A DNA stretch of 64,000 nucleotides. It comes from Streptomyces sp. NBC_01214 (GTDB lineage: Bacteria > Actinomycetota > Actinomycetes > Streptomycetales > Streptomycetaceae). Positions within the stretch are counted from its first letter, which is position 1, and every line of letters begins with the position of its first letter. The DNA lies in the NCBI RefSeq assembly GCF_026340975.1, contig NZ_JAPEOS010000001.1, positions 1,262,501 to 1,326,500 of the forward strand. The letters are read 5' to 3'. Made by a program: the position numbers and the translations under genes. This document shows positions 52,571-62,578 of this stretch, piece after piece. The notes below the pieces were generated by a model. The model was not told the origin of the DNA, did no database searches, and was given only the letters and a program-made list of their open reading frames with translations.

Positions 52571-53007
52571 GCGCCCCCACGGCCCCGGTGCGCCACCTCA
52601 CGCTCGCCGAGGTCCTCGACCTGGCCCGGCACGCCTGCCTGGCCCAGGACCAGCCCGTCGAACTGCGCGCCCCCGGGCTGCTGGAGTCGGCGGTGCACCG
52701 GCCACGCGCCCAGGGGGCCCCTCCCAGCGGTAGCTGGGGGAGTTCGGGGACCCCCGCCTACGAGGACCCCTACGAGCAGGCCGCCGCGCTGCTCCACGGC
52801 ATCGCGACCAACCACCCCCTGGTCGACGGGAACAAGCGCACCGCCTGGCTCGCCGCGGCGACCTTCCTCGCCGTGAACGGGGCCGATCCGGGCGACGCGG
52901 ACCAGGAGGCCGCGTACGCGCTGGTCATCGACGTGGCCGCCGGGCACGAGAGCGACGTCGCGCGGATCGCGGCCCGGCTGCGGGCGCTCCTCGCCCCGCC
53001 GATGTGA
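52567..53007 (+). CDS. doc: Fic/Doc family toxin with repeat-encoded insertion
   Basis: 146 residues. The catalytic motif HPLVDGNKRTAW matches Doc/Fic HxFxxGNKR-type kinases, which phosphorylate EF-Tu and stop translation. Residues about 49-63 (GAPPSGSWGSSGTP) are encoded by an inserted ~30-bp repeat (52713-52742) in the loop between VHRPRAQ and AYEDPYEQAA; the usual loop here is short. The frame is intact, so activity may persist. Coupled to an RHH antitoxin. Confidence 0.85.
   Translation: MSAPTAPVRHLTLAEVLDLARHACLAQDQPVELRAPGLLESAVHRPRAQGAPPSGSWGSSGTPAYEDPYEQAAALLHGIATNHPLVDGNKRTAWLAAATFLAVNGADPGDADQEAAYALVIDVAAGHESDVARIAARLRALLAPPM
52713..52742. repeat. Short dispersed palindromic repeat inside doc
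   Basis: Almost identical (one mismatch in ~30 bp, reverse complement) to 56084-56114; core CTCCCAGCGGTAGCTGGGGG. It encodes an extra surface loop in the Doc toxin. Confidence 0.85.
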
Positions 53008-53143
53008 CGCTCGCCGCACCCGCCGAGGTCACGGGCCTGTCCCTCCGCGAGGGGCGGGCCCGGGCCGGTAGGGTGGCCCGGTTGTCCTACGTACGACTGC
53101 CTGCCACCCGTACCAGATACGCCGAGAGCACGAACCGGAGACC

Positions 53144-54928
53144 GTGACTACTACCGCCTCCCACCATCTCTCACCCGCCTTCCCCGGCCGTGCCCCCTGG
53201 GGTACCGCCAACAAGCTGCGCGCCTGGCAGCAGGGGGCGCTCGACCGCTACATCCAGAACCAGCCGCGGGACTTCCTCGCGGTCGCCACGCCCGGCGCCG
53301 GCAAGACCACCTTCGCGCTCACCCTCGCCTCGTGGCTGCTGCACCACCACGTCGTCCAGCAGGTGACCGTCGTCGCTCCGACCGAGCACCTGAAGAAGCA
53401 GTGGGCGGAGGCGGCGGCCCGGATAGGCATCCGGCTCGACCCCGAGTACTCCGCCGGACCGCTCAGCAAGGACTACCACGGCGTCGCCGTCACCTACGCC
53501 GGTGTCGGCGTACGGCCGATGCTGCACCGCAACCGCTGCGAGCAGCGCAAGACCCTCGTCATCCTCGACGAGATCCACCACGCCGGTGACTCGAAGTCCT
53601 GGGGCGAGGCCTGCCTGGAAGCCTTCGACCCGGCGACCCGGCGCCTGGCCCTGACCGGAACGCCCTTCCGGTCCGACACGAACCCGATCCCCTTCGTCAC
53701 GTACGAGGAGGGGAACGACGGGATCCGGCGGTCCTCCGCCGACTACACCTACGGCTACGGGAACGCGCTCGGCGACGGCGTCGTCCGGCCGGTCATCTTC
53801 CTCTCCTACAGCGGCAACATGCGCTGGCGGACCAAGGCCGGCGACGAGATCGCCGCCCGGCTCGGCGAGCCGATGACCAAGGACGCCATCTCCCAGGCCT
53901 GGCGCACGGCGCTGGACCCGCGCGGCGACTGGATGCCGAACGTGCTGCGCGCCGCCGACCAGCGGCTGACGGAGGTCAGGAAGGGCATCCCGGACGCCGG
54001 CGGCCTCGTGATCGCCTCCGACCAGGACTCCGCGCGCGCCTACGCCAAGCTGCTCCGCGAGATCACCGGTAGCAAAGCGACCGTGGTGCTCTCCGACGAC
54101 ACCGGTGCGTCGAAGCGGATCGACGAGTTCAGTGAGGACGGCAGCCGCTGGATGGTGGCGGTCCGGATGGTGTCCGAGGGCGTCGACGTACCGCGCCTCG
54201 CGGTGGGCGTCTACGCCACCACCATCTCGACGCCGCTGTTCTTCGCGCAGGCCGTCGGCCGGTTCGTGCGTTCGCGCAGGCGCGGCGAGACCGCGTCCGT
54301 GTTCCTGCCGACCATTCCCTACCTCCTCGGCTTCGCCAACGAGATGGAGGTCGAGCGCGACCACGTCCTCGACAAGCCGAAGAAGCAGGGCGAGGAGGAT
54401 CCATACGCCGAGTCCGAGAAGGAGATGGACGAGGCGAACAAGCAGGAGGACGAGGACACCGGCGAGGACGAGCAGATGTCCTTCGAGGCGCTGGAGTCCG
54501 ACGCGGTCTTCGACCGGGTCCTCTACGACGGCGCCGAATTCGGCATGCAGGCGCACCCCGGCAGCGAGGAGGAGCAGGACTACCTCGGCATCCCCGGACT
54601 GCTGGAGCCGGACCAGGTGCAGATGCTGCTGCAGAAGCGGCAGTCGCGGCAGATCGCGCACAGCCGCCGCAAGCCGGACGCGGACGCGGACCTGCTGGAG
54701 CTGCCGGCGGACCGGCGGCCCGTGGTCTCGCACAAGGAGCTGCTGGAGCTGCGCAAGTCGCTGAACACGATGGTGGGCGCCTACGTCCACCAGAGCGGGA
54801 AGCCGCACGGGGTGATCCACACGGAGCTGCGCCGGGTGTGCGGCGGTCCGCCGAGCGCGGAGGCGACCGCGGGGCAGCTGCGCGAGCGGATCAAAAAGGT
54901 GCAGGAGTGGGCCACCCGTATGCGGTGA
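53144..54928 (+). CDS. DEAD/DEAH-box superfamily-2 helicase (type III restriction-like)
   Basis: 594 residues. Walker A ATPGAGKTTFALTLASW, DEIH box VILDEIHHAGD, motif III LTGTPFR, and motif VI FAQAVGRFVRSRR give a complete SF2 helicase like UvsW or the R subunit of type III systems. No nuclease domain or methylase neighbour, so not a restriction system. An acidic region (residues ~410-450) interrupts the C-terminal half. GTG 53144. Widespread in Streptomyces; biological role unknown, probably DNA repair or RNA/DNA remodelling. Confidence 0.88.
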   Translation: MTTTASHHLSPAFPGRAPWGTANKLRAWQQGALDRYIQNQPRDFLAVATPGAGKTTFALTLASWLLHHHVVQQVTVVAPTEHLKKQWAEAAARIGIRLDPEYSAGPLSKDYHGVAVTYAGVGVRPMLHRNRCEQRKTLVILDEIHHAGDSKSWGEACLEAFDPATRRLALTGTPFRSDTNPIPFVTYEEGNDGIRRSSADYTYGYGNALGDGVVRPVIFLSYSGNMRWRTKAGDEIAARLGEPMTKDAISQAWRTALDPRGDWMPNVLRAADQRLTEVRKGIPDAGGLVIASDQDSARAYAKLLREITGSKATVVLSDDTGASKRIDEFSEDGSRWMVAVRMVSEGVDVPRLAVGVYATTISTPLFFAQAVGRFVRSRRRGETASVFLPTIPYLLGFANEMEVERDHVLDKPKKQGEEDPYAESEKEMDEANKQEDEDTGEDEQMSFEALESDAVFDRVLYDGAEFGMQAHPGSEEEQDYLGIPGLLEPDQVQMLLQKRQSRQIAHSRRKPDADADLLELPADRRPVVSHKELLELRKSLNTMVGAYVHQSGKPHGVIHTELRRVCGGPPSAEATAGQLRERIKKVQEWATRMR

Positions 54929-55345
54929 GCACCTACGAAGTGGGGGACGGGGTCCGTGCGGAGGTTCGTACGGACCCCGTCCGCGCGTCGGCGCATCCCA
55001 CCGGAGCCGAGCCGGAGCCGAGCCGGAGTCGAGCACGGTCGTTTTGAACATGCTCGGAGCAGTGGGCGGGTGAAGGCGTCCTGTGGCAATCGAGGTCACG
55101 AATTGACACCGACGCCGATCAGGAAACGGCACAAACAGGTAGCACGCGCCCGGATTCTGGACGAGCCCTTCCGCTGAGCGGACCCGCTCGCTAATGTCCC
55201 CGCATCAAACGCACCGTGGCAGCGCCGCCGCGGGAGCGCAGCCGGTGCTATGGCCGCTACCGGCGGCCTCTCCGTGCGTCGCCGCGGGACCGGCGACGTG
55301 CCACCCCGAGAGTCACCGCCGCTCACCGAAAGAGGGAGAGGCGTC
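54929..55345. other. 417-bp gap between the helicase gene and the IclR gene
   Basis: No gene supported. It holds the helicase terminator (54945-54982), an 11-bp direct repeat tract (gccgagccgga, about 55001-55028) and then the IclR promoter region, the lowest-GC part being 55080-55110. Confidence 0.45.
54945..54982 (+). terminator. Terminator of helicase gene
   Basis: GGACGGGGTCCGT (54945-54957) and its perfect complement (54970-54982) around a 12-nt loop. Confidence 0.75.
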
Positions 55346-55987
55346 GTGACCGCGGAAACCTCCCAGACTCTCGACAGAGGGCTCAGAGTCCTCAAACTGC
55401 TCGCCGACACCGACCACGGTCTGACCGTCACCGAGCTCTCCAACCGCCTCGGTGTGAACCGCACCGTGGTCTACCGGCTCCTCGCCACCCTCGAACAGCA
55501 CGCCCTGGTCCGCCGTGACCTCGGCGGCCGGGCCCGGGTCGGCCTCGGAGTGCTGCGGCTGGGCCGGCAGGTCCACCCGCTCGTACGCGAGGCGGCCCTG
55601 CCCGCGCTGCGGTCCCTCGCCGAGGACATAGGTGCCACCGCGCACCTGACCCTCGTCGACGGCACCGAGGCGCTCGCCGTCGCCGTCGTGGAGCCGACCT
55701 GGACGGACTACCACGTGGCCTACCGGGCCGGCTTCCGCCACCCGCTGGACCGCGGGGCCGCCGGGCGGGCCATCCTGGCCGCCCGTCAGGGCTCCCTGAT
55801 CGAGCCGGGGTACACGCTGACCCACGGGGAGCTGGAAGCGGGAGCCAGTGGCGCCGCCGCGCCCCTCGTGGGCATCACCGGGCTGGAAGGCAGCGTCGGC
55901 GTCGTCATGCTGGCGGACGCGGTGCCGGAGCGGGTCGGGCCGCGGGTGGTCGACGCGGCGCGCGAGGTGGCCGACGCCCTTCGCTAG
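55346..55987 (+). CDS. IclR family transcriptional regulator
   Basis: 213 residues. N-terminal winged HTH (GLRVLKLLADTDHGLTVTEL, RLGVNRTVVYRLLATLEQ) and C-terminal effector-binding GAF-like domain. GTG 55346 with agagggagaggc; the frame stays open upstream but without RBS. It is shorter than the usual ~250 residues, chiefly at the C-terminal domain. No catabolic operon sits beside it, so the effector and target are unknown. Confidence 0.9.
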   Translation: MTAETSQTLDRGLRVLKLLADTDHGLTVTELSNRLGVNRTVVYRLLATLEQHALVRRDLGGRARVGLGVLRLGRQVHPLVREAALPALRSLAEDIGATAHLTLVDGTEALAVAVVEPTWTDYHVAYRAGFRHPLDRGAAGRAILAARQGSLIEPGYTLTHGELEAGASGAAAPLVGITGLEGSVGVVMLADAVPERVGPRVVDAAREVADALR

Positions 55988-56050
55988 GCCGCGGGCTCGG
56001 CGGATCCGTGCCGGTGGCGCCGCCGCGTTGCCGGGTGCGGCGCCGTGGCC

Positions 56051-56128
56051 GGGGGGCGCTGCCCCCGGACCCCCGCGCCTCAAGCTCCCCCAGCTACCGC
56101 TGGGAGGTGCCCCCTGGCGGGGCTGAAA
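56051..56128. repeat. Dispersed repeat copy R4 containing a nested second repeat
   Basis: gggggcgctgcccccggacccccgcgcctcaa is followed by an insertion of CTCCCCCAGCTACCGCTGGG-type sequence (56084-56114) replacing acgcc, then ggcggggctgaaag continues the R1-type repeat. So one repeat is nested in the other. Confidence 0.85.
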
Positions 56129-56162
56129 GAGGGGCCGGTGGGTGGGCGGATAGATTGGGCGG

Positions 56163-56960
56163 GTGCTCTCACGCCTCACACGTCTGCCGCGTCCCGCCGC
56201 CCTGGCCGTCTGCGCCGTGCCCGCGCTCGGGCTGTTCGCCGCCGCGGCCTTCGCGCCGCTGCCCTTCGTGGTCGCCATTCCCGGGCTCACGGCCGACGTC
56301 CTGGGCTCCGACCAGGGCAAGCCGGTCATCACCGTGACCGGCGCCCCGGTCCGGGACACCAAGGGCGAGCTGCGGATGACCACGATCCGGGCCACCGGTC
56401 CGTCCTCGACCATGAAGCTGCACGAGCTCATCGGCCACTGGTTCAAGACCGATCAGGCGGTCATGCCCCGGGAGGCCGTCTACTCCTCGGGCGGAAGCGA
56501 CGAGGAGATCGAGAAGCACAACCTGGAGGAGATGACCAAGTCGCAGTCGGCCGCCACCGACGCGGCCCTCGGCTTCCTCCACAAGGACCCCAAGGACGTG
56601 AAGGTCGACCTCAACCTCGCCGACGTCGGCGGCCCGAGCGCCGGGCTCCTCTTCTCCCTCGGCATCGTCGACAAGCTCGACGGCGACGGCAGCGGAGGCG
56701 ATCTCACCGGCGGTCGCAGCATCGCCGGTACGGGCACCATCACCGCCGACGGCCGGGTCGGCGCGGTCGGCGGGGTGGCCCTGAAGACCCAGGCCGCGCG
56801 GCGCGACGGGGCGAGCGTGTTCCTCGTACCGAAGGCCGAGTGCGCGGACGCCCTGTCGGAACTTCCCGAGGGGCTGAGGCTGGTCCCCGTCACCTCGCTG
56901 ACGGATGCGGTGAACTCTCTTCGCGCGCTGAACCGGGGAGAGCCGGCTCCGTCCTGCTGA
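56163..56960 (+). CDS. Membrane-anchored Lon-like (S16) serine protease lacking a PDZ domain
   Basis: 265 residues. N-terminal signal anchor (AALAVCAVPALGLFAAAAFA), then ~100 residues without recognisable domain, then a Lon-type proteolytic domain with catalytic Ser in DVGGPSAGLLFSLG (~S159) and Lys in GGVALKTQAARRDGA (~K208). In YlbL-type relatives a PDZ domain lies between anchor and protease, but here there is none visible. Secreted-face protease. GTG 56163. The gene's last 71 bp overlap the convergent MFS gene. Confidence 0.9.
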   Translation: MLSRLTRLPRPAALAVCAVPALGLFAAAAFAPLPFVVAIPGLTADVLGSDQGKPVITVTGAPVRDTKGELRMTTIRATGPSSTMKLHELIGHWFKTDQAVMPREAVYSSGGSDEEIEKHNLEEMTKSQSAATDAALGFLHKDPKDVKVDLNLADVGGPSAGLLFSLGIVDKLDGDGSGGDLTGGRSIAGTGTITADGRVGAVGGVALKTQAARRDGASVFLVPKAECADALSELPEGLRLVPVTSLTDAVNSLRALNRGEPAPSC

Positions 56961-58230
56961 CGGCCGGCGCCCCGTCCAGTCCGCGCCAGGCCGGGAAGAC
57001 CATCGGGGCGAGCGTCGTCAGCAGGTACGTGCCGCCGAACAGCAGCAGCGCGGTGGTGACCCCGAACCCGTCGACCAGCAGGCCGGCGGCGAGTCCGCCC
57101 AGCGGCATGGTCAGCTCGCAGCCCGCCGTGGCCACGCCCGAGACGCGGCTGCGCAGTGCCTCCGGCACCTGCTCGTACATCACCGTGGTCAGGATCGGGT
57201 TGAGCATGCCCGCGCCCAGGCCGGCCAGGGCCATCGTCACCGCGAGCGGCAGGGTCGTGTCGGTGAGGGCGGCCACCACGTACCGGGTCGCCCCGGAGAG
57301 CAGGAAGGCCGCCGTGAACACCGCGCGGCGCGGGAAGCGCTCGCCCCACATCCCGTAGAGCAGGGCGCCCAGCAGGGCGAAGCCGCCGAAGAGGGAGATC
57401 ATCAAGCCGATCGCGGCCGCGCCGCCGAGGTCCTCGCGGCAGTGCACCGGCAGCAGGACCGAGGACCAGCCCTGGTCCAGCCCGTTGGTCATCATGACCA
57501 TCACCGTGACGCCCAGCAGCAGCCGGGTACGGGTCATGAAGGCCCAGCCCTCGGCGAGTTCGGCGCGGTAGGCGGTGAAGGACACTTTCCCGGTCGTGCG
57601 CTGCGGTTCGGCGGCCGGCACCCCGCGCAGGAAGGCGGCGACCAGCAGCGCCGACGTCCCGAAGGTCGCCGCGTCCAGCAGCAGGACGGTCTCGGCGCCG
57701 AACGCCGCGATGAGCAGGCCGGCCACCGCCGCCCCGATCATCCGGGCGCCGCGCGAGACCGCGTCGTAGAGGCCGGCGGCCCGGATGATGGTGGTGCCGG
57801 CGTGCTCGGCGAGATGGGGCAGCAGGACGGCGCGGGCGGTCAGGCCCGGGGTGTGCACCAGGCCGCCGACGGCCATCAGTGCGCACAGCATCCAGAACTC
57901 CAGCACGCCCGCGTAGTGCAGCAGCGGGATCGCGCCGACCGACAGGCCGCTGATCAGGTCGGAGGCGACGGAGACCCGGCGGCGGCCGATCCGGTCGATG
58001 ACCGGTCCACCGACGAGGGCGGCCACGATGACGGGCAGGGTGGCGCAGAAGGCGACGACCCCGGCCCGGCCGGCGCTGCCCGTGGTCTGGAGCACGAACC
58101 ACGGGACGCCGATGAGGGTGAGTGAACTACCGGCTATGGAAATGGTGTTGGCGGCCAGCACGCCGACCAGGGGGCGCCGGTCCGTACGGTGTTCCGCGCG
58201 GGTCGGCTCGTCGGGATGTAAGGCGTGCAC
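56890..58230 (-). CDS. MFS transporter
   Basis: 446 residues, 12 helices (LVGVLAANTISIAGSSLTLI, MMTNGLDQGWSSVLLPV). Resembles EntS/MdtH-like efflux proteins. GTG 58230 with gcgaggagtccacc upstream; the frame continues open further upstream by chance. It follows an ArsR-like regulator on the same strand (86-bp gap), a common regulator/exporter pair. The C-terminus overlaps the Lon-like gene by 71 bp, an unusually long convergent overlap. Confidence 0.88.
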   Translation of the reverse strand: MHALHPDEPTRAEHRTDRRPLVGVLAANTISIAGSSLTLIGVPWFVLQTTGSAGRAGVVAFCATLPVIVAALVGGPVIDRIGRRRVSVASDLISGLSVGAIPLLHYAGVLEFWMLCALMAVGGLVHTPGLTARAVLLPHLAEHAGTTIIRAAGLYDAVSRGARMIGAAVAGLLIAAFGAETVLLLDAATFGTSALLVAAFLRGVPAAEPQRTTGKVSFTAYRAELAEGWAFMTRTRLLLGVTVMVMMTNGLDQGWSSVLLPVHCREDLGGAAAIGLMISLFGGFALLGALLYGMWGERFPRRAVFTAAFLLSGATRYVVAALTDTTLPLAVTMALAGLGAGMLNPILTTVMYEQVPEALRSRVSGVATAGCELTMPLGGLAAGLLVDGFGVTTALLLFGGTYLLTTLAPMVFPAWRGLDGAPAVSRTEPALPGSAREESSPHPSAR

Positions 58231-58316
58231 GGTGGACTCCTCGCATGGTGTGTTCGGTGGTGTGCGGCCCTGCCCTGCCCTGCCCGGGCGCCCCGGCGGG
58301 GGCGGGCCCGTCCGCG

Positions 58317-58970
58317 CTAGTCCGACGTCCCGCGCGGGAAGGCGTGCGTGTGGAAGCGGACCGCCTTCGTCTCCTCGGAGGCCGGCAGGTCGCGATAGCT
58401 GTTGATCAGGTCGTGCATCTTGTGGATCAGTTCGTGGCTCTGCGCGGGGGTCAGGTGCAGGGTGAAGTCGCTCATGTCGGCGCCGCGCCGCCACTCCGTG
58501 GGCCAGTCGTGGGCGTTGCCGAGCCAGGTGCTCAGCTCCTGCGTGTGGATCGTCGCGATCTCGTGCAGGAAGAGGTCCGCCGCACCGCGCACGGCCGGGT
58601 CCTCGTCGAGCGTCAGCGTCTCGTCGAACGCCGTGCCGTCGTACACGGCCCGCCACCAGCGTTCGCGGCCCTTGCCGTGCTCGGGCGCGTCCTCGACGAA
58701 CCCGTGGGCCGCGAGCTGGCGCAGGTGGTAGCTGGTCGCGCCGCTCGACTCCCCGAGCCGGTCCGCCAGTTGGGAGGCGGTCGCGGGGCCGTCGTGGCGC
58801 AGCGCGCCCAGCAGGCGGATGCGCAGCGGGTGGGCGAGGCCGCGCAGTGAACGGGCGTCGAGCGTACGGACGTTGGGCTCCACGGGGCCGACGGGTCCTA
58901 CGGCGCCTGTGGGTTCTACGGGGCCTGTGGGTTGTACGGGGCCTACGGGTTCTACCGGCTTCTCGGGCAT
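58317..58970 (-). CDS. ArsR-like winged-helix regulator with repeated N-terminal tail
   Basis: 217 residues. After a Pro/Val/Gly/Thr tail made of PVEPTG-type repeats (encoded by ~18-bp tandem units, 58877-58957), a winged HTH follows ([40 protein letters not shown]), then a helical C-terminal domain like those of ArsR/HTH_20 regulators. Probably controls the MFS gene downstream. ATG 58970. Confidence 0.88.
   Translation of the reverse strand: MPEKPVEPVGPVQPTGPVEPTGAVGPVGPVEPNVRTLDARSLRGLAHPLRIRLLGALRHDGPATASQLADRLGESSGATSYHLRQLAAHGFVEDAPEHGKGRERWWRAVYDGTAFDETLTLDEDPAVRGAADLFLHEIATIHTQELSTWLGNAHDWPTEWRRGADMSDFTLHLTPAQSHELIHKMHDLINSYRDLPASEETKAVRFHTHAFPRGTSD
58877..58957 (-). repeat. ~18-bp tandem repeat in the ArsR gene
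   Basis: Units of the type gggcctgtgggttctacg repeat with variations through 58877-58957, encoding [15 protein letters not shown]. Slippage in this tract would alter tail length in multiples of 3 or 6 residues. Confidence 0.75.
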
Positions 58971-59051
58971 GGCTCGACGATAGGGTTGCAAAGAGTTCTG
59001 TGCAAGGGTTTCTTTGCAACGCCTTCTTTGGATCCCCGCCGGCCGGGGGCG

Positions 59052-59531
59052 TCAGGCCCGGGTGTCGTCCTCCGCCGCCTGCTCCACCAGCGGGATGATC
59101 CGCAGAGGTACGGGGTTCTCCATCACGATCGCCGTCGAGGCCCGCACGATCCCCTCGAAGCCGACGACGCGGTCGATCACCCGCTGGAGGTCGGCATTGG
59201 ACCGGGCCACCAGCCGGCACAGCATGTCCCCGTGCCCGGTGGTGGTGTGCAGCTCCAGCACCTCCGGCACCCCGTTCAGGTGCGCCCGTACGTCGGCCCC
59301 CTGCCCCTGCTTGATCTCCAGCGTCGCGAACGCGGTCACCGGATACCCGAGGGCCGTCGGGTCGACCTGCGGGCCGAACCCGCGGATGACCCCGCTCGAC
59401 TGGAGCCGGTCCAGCCGCGCCTGCACGGTCCCGCGGGCCACGCCGAGCCGCCGCGAGGCCTCCAGGACCCCGATCCGCGGCTCGCGGGCGAGCAGGACGA
59501 TGAGCCGGCCGTCGAGTTCGTCGATGCCCAT
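59052..59531 (-). CDS. Lrp/AsnC family transcriptional regulator
   Basis: 159 residues. HTH at the N-terminus (LDGRLIVLLAREPRIGVLEA, LGVARGTVQARLDRLQSSGV) and a RAM/AsnC effector domain (residues ~70-145). Divergent from hpd, 141 bp away, so it likely controls tyrosine/phenylalanine catabolism; an inverted repeat lies in the shared region. ATG 59531. In other actinobacteria an Lrp-type regulator beside hpd is usual (from memory). Confidence 0.92.
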   Translation of the reverse strand: MGIDELDGRLIVLLAREPRIGVLEASRRLGVARGTVQARLDRLQSSGVIRGFGPQVDPTALGYPVTAFATLEIKQGQGADVRAHLNGVPEVLELHTTTGHGDMLCRLVARSNADLQRVIDRVVGFEGIVRASTAIVMENPVPLRIIPLVEQAAEDDTRA

Positions 59532-59573
59532 GGACGCCTCCGGGTGCCCACGCGTGCTCGTGGGTGGTCATAG

Positions 59574-60827
<1,254 letters not shown>

Positions 60828-60919
60828 CCTCCGGCTCGGCCCGCAGATTTCGACGCGCTGCACGTACCGCTCCGGTGCACCGCGCAGCGGGTCTTCACGA
60901 TCCGGCCCGAGGGGGGCCT

Positions 60920-60949
60920 GGCGCCGCACCCGTTCCCGGGTGCGGCGCC
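60920..60949. terminator. Terminator between hpd and the TPR gene
   Basis: GGCGCCGCACCC / GGGTGCGGCGCC, perfect 12-bp stem, loop GTTCCC; the genes are convergent. Confidence 0.85.
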
Positions 60950-60982
60950 GTCGTGCTTCCCGGGCCGGGGTTCAGCGCCGGT

Positions 60983-62482
60983 TCAGCGCCCCGTCGGCTT
61001 CGGGGACGGCTTCGGGGTCGGCGTCGGGGTCGGCGCCTTCGGGAGCTCCGGCTCCACCCACGGAGCGGTCGGCCGGACGTTCTCCGGACCCCCCGACGGC
61101 GGCTGCGCGATCGATGCCAGGGCCTCCTTCGCCACCGGCGCGCGCAGCGGCGAGAAGTGCGGGTTCGTCCGCATGGCCTCCTGGAAGTGGCGGCGGGCCG
61201 CCTCCTCGTCACCGAGGCCGCGTTCGATCATCGCCCGGTGGAAGGCGAAGTCGGCGCTGCGCAGCCCCGGTTCCGCGGCCTTCTTCGCGTACTCCAGCGC
61301 CGCCGCGTCCTCGCCGCTCTGGTGCAGCGCCCACCCCAGCGCGTCCGCGACCTGCACGCTCTTGTGCCGCGACCACTCCTGCGACAGGCGCCGCACCGCC
61401 GACTGCGCATCCCCGTGGTCCGCCTCGTACAGGCCGAGGAGCACGACGTCGTCGACCCCGTTCCTGCTGTCCCGGGCCACCATCGTGGTCAGCGCCTCGT
61501 ACTGGGCGCGCGCCTCCGGTCCCCGCCCCAGCGAGTCCAGCAGCTCGCCGAGCTCCCGCGCCAGCTGCGGCACCGCCGACCGGCCCAGCGCCAGCCGGTA
61601 GTCCCGTACCGCCTCGCCACCGCGCCCCAGAGCAGCCAGCGCGCGGGCCCGGCCACCGAGGGCCTGCGCCTGTGCCGGATCCGTCCGCAGCGCGCCCTCG
61701 TACTGCCGCAGCGCCTCGGCCGCGTCGCCCCGCTCCCACGACAGCTCCCCGAGGCGCAGCAGCGCGTACGCCTTCTCCGCCGGGGCCTTCGCCGCACCCG
61801 CCGCGTGCTCCATCGCCACCACCGCGTCCTCGCGCCAGCCGCGGTCCCGGTAGACCTGCGAGGCCCTGACGTACGCGGCCAGGCCCGGCCGCATGTCCAG
61901 CAGCAGCTCCATCGCCTTCTGCGCGGCCTTGTAGTCGCCGAGCCCGGTGTACGCGTCCACCAGCACCGGGTACGCCGTCCACCGCTTGGGCGCCTGCGCC
62001 CGTACGAGCTCACCCCACTTGCGGGCCGTCCCGAAGTCCCGCCGGGCATTGGCCAGCGCGCCCATGCCCGTCATCGCGTCGAAGTTGCCCTTCTCGGCCG
62101 GACGTTCCTCCAGCGAGCGCTTCAGGGCCTTCTCCGCCTTCGGGAACCAGCCGGAATCGGCCGTCCGCCGCGCCTGTTCGAGGTAGGCGGAGCCGAGCAC
62201 GGCCCACGAGGCGTCATCGTCCGGATGCGCCGCGAGCCACTTCTCCCGGTCCGCCACCAGCTCCGTCAGGTCCACCGCCGCCGCGGGCGCGCCCATGCCC
62301 ACCGCCGACGCGGCACGCTCGCTCGGCTCCGGCGGACGGGCGTCGTCAGCGGTCCTGGCAGGCCGGATCAGCAGGGCCCCGGCGATCAGGACCACGGCGA
62401 CCGCAGCCGCCACGAGCGTCTTGCGGCCGGTGAAGGTCACGGGCGGCGCCGGCGTCTGCGATTCCTCGTCGATACGGTCCAT
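60983..62482 (-). CDS. Membrane-anchored TPR-repeat protein
   Basis: 499 residues. An N-terminal cytoplasmic tail, one membrane helix (LVAAAVAVVLIAGALLI, residues ~22-38), then about ten tetratricopeptide repeats (e.g. DDASWAVLGSAYLEQARRTA, EKAYALLRLGELSWERGDA), ending in a PTPTPKPSPK tail. TPRs form a protein-binding scaffold; partners unknown. ATG 62482. It may act in envelope or chaperone complexes; this is a guess. It is divergent from the GlcD gene, 96 bp apart. Confidence 0.88.
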   Translation of the reverse strand: MDRIDEESQTPAPPVTFTGRKTLVAAAVAVVLIAGALLIRPARTADDARPPEPSERAASAVGMGAPAAAVDLTELVADREKWLAAHPDDDASWAVLGSAYLEQARRTADSGWFPKAEKALKRSLEERPAEKGNFDAMTGMGALANARRDFGTARKWGELVRAQAPKRWTAYPVLVDAYTGLGDYKAAQKAMELLLDMRPGLAAYVRASQVYRDRGWREDAVVAMEHAAGAAKAPAEKAYALLRLGELSWERGDAAEALRQYEGALRTDPAQAQALGGRARALAALGRGGEAVRDYRLALGRSAVPQLARELGELLDSLGRGPEARAQYEALTTMVARDSRNGVDDVVLLGLYEADHGDAQSAVRRLSQEWSRHKSVQVADALGWALHQSGEDAAALEYAKKAAEPGLRSADFAFHRAMIERGLGDEEAARRHFQEAMRTNPHFSPLRAPVAKEALASIAQPPSGGPENVRPTAPWVEPELPKAPTPTPTPKPSPKPTGR

Positions 62483-62578
62483 GGGGTCACTGTGCGTCAA
62501 TATGAAGAGCTCGCCGAGGTGTCCGAAGGGGGGCGCGGTCGTGTTCACACCGATGGCCCCGGCTGCCACGCTGGACCC

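Noticed and set aside
53144..54928. Restriction-modification system
   Set aside because: Helicase resembles type III R subunits, but no nuclease motif and no methyltransferase neighbour is present.
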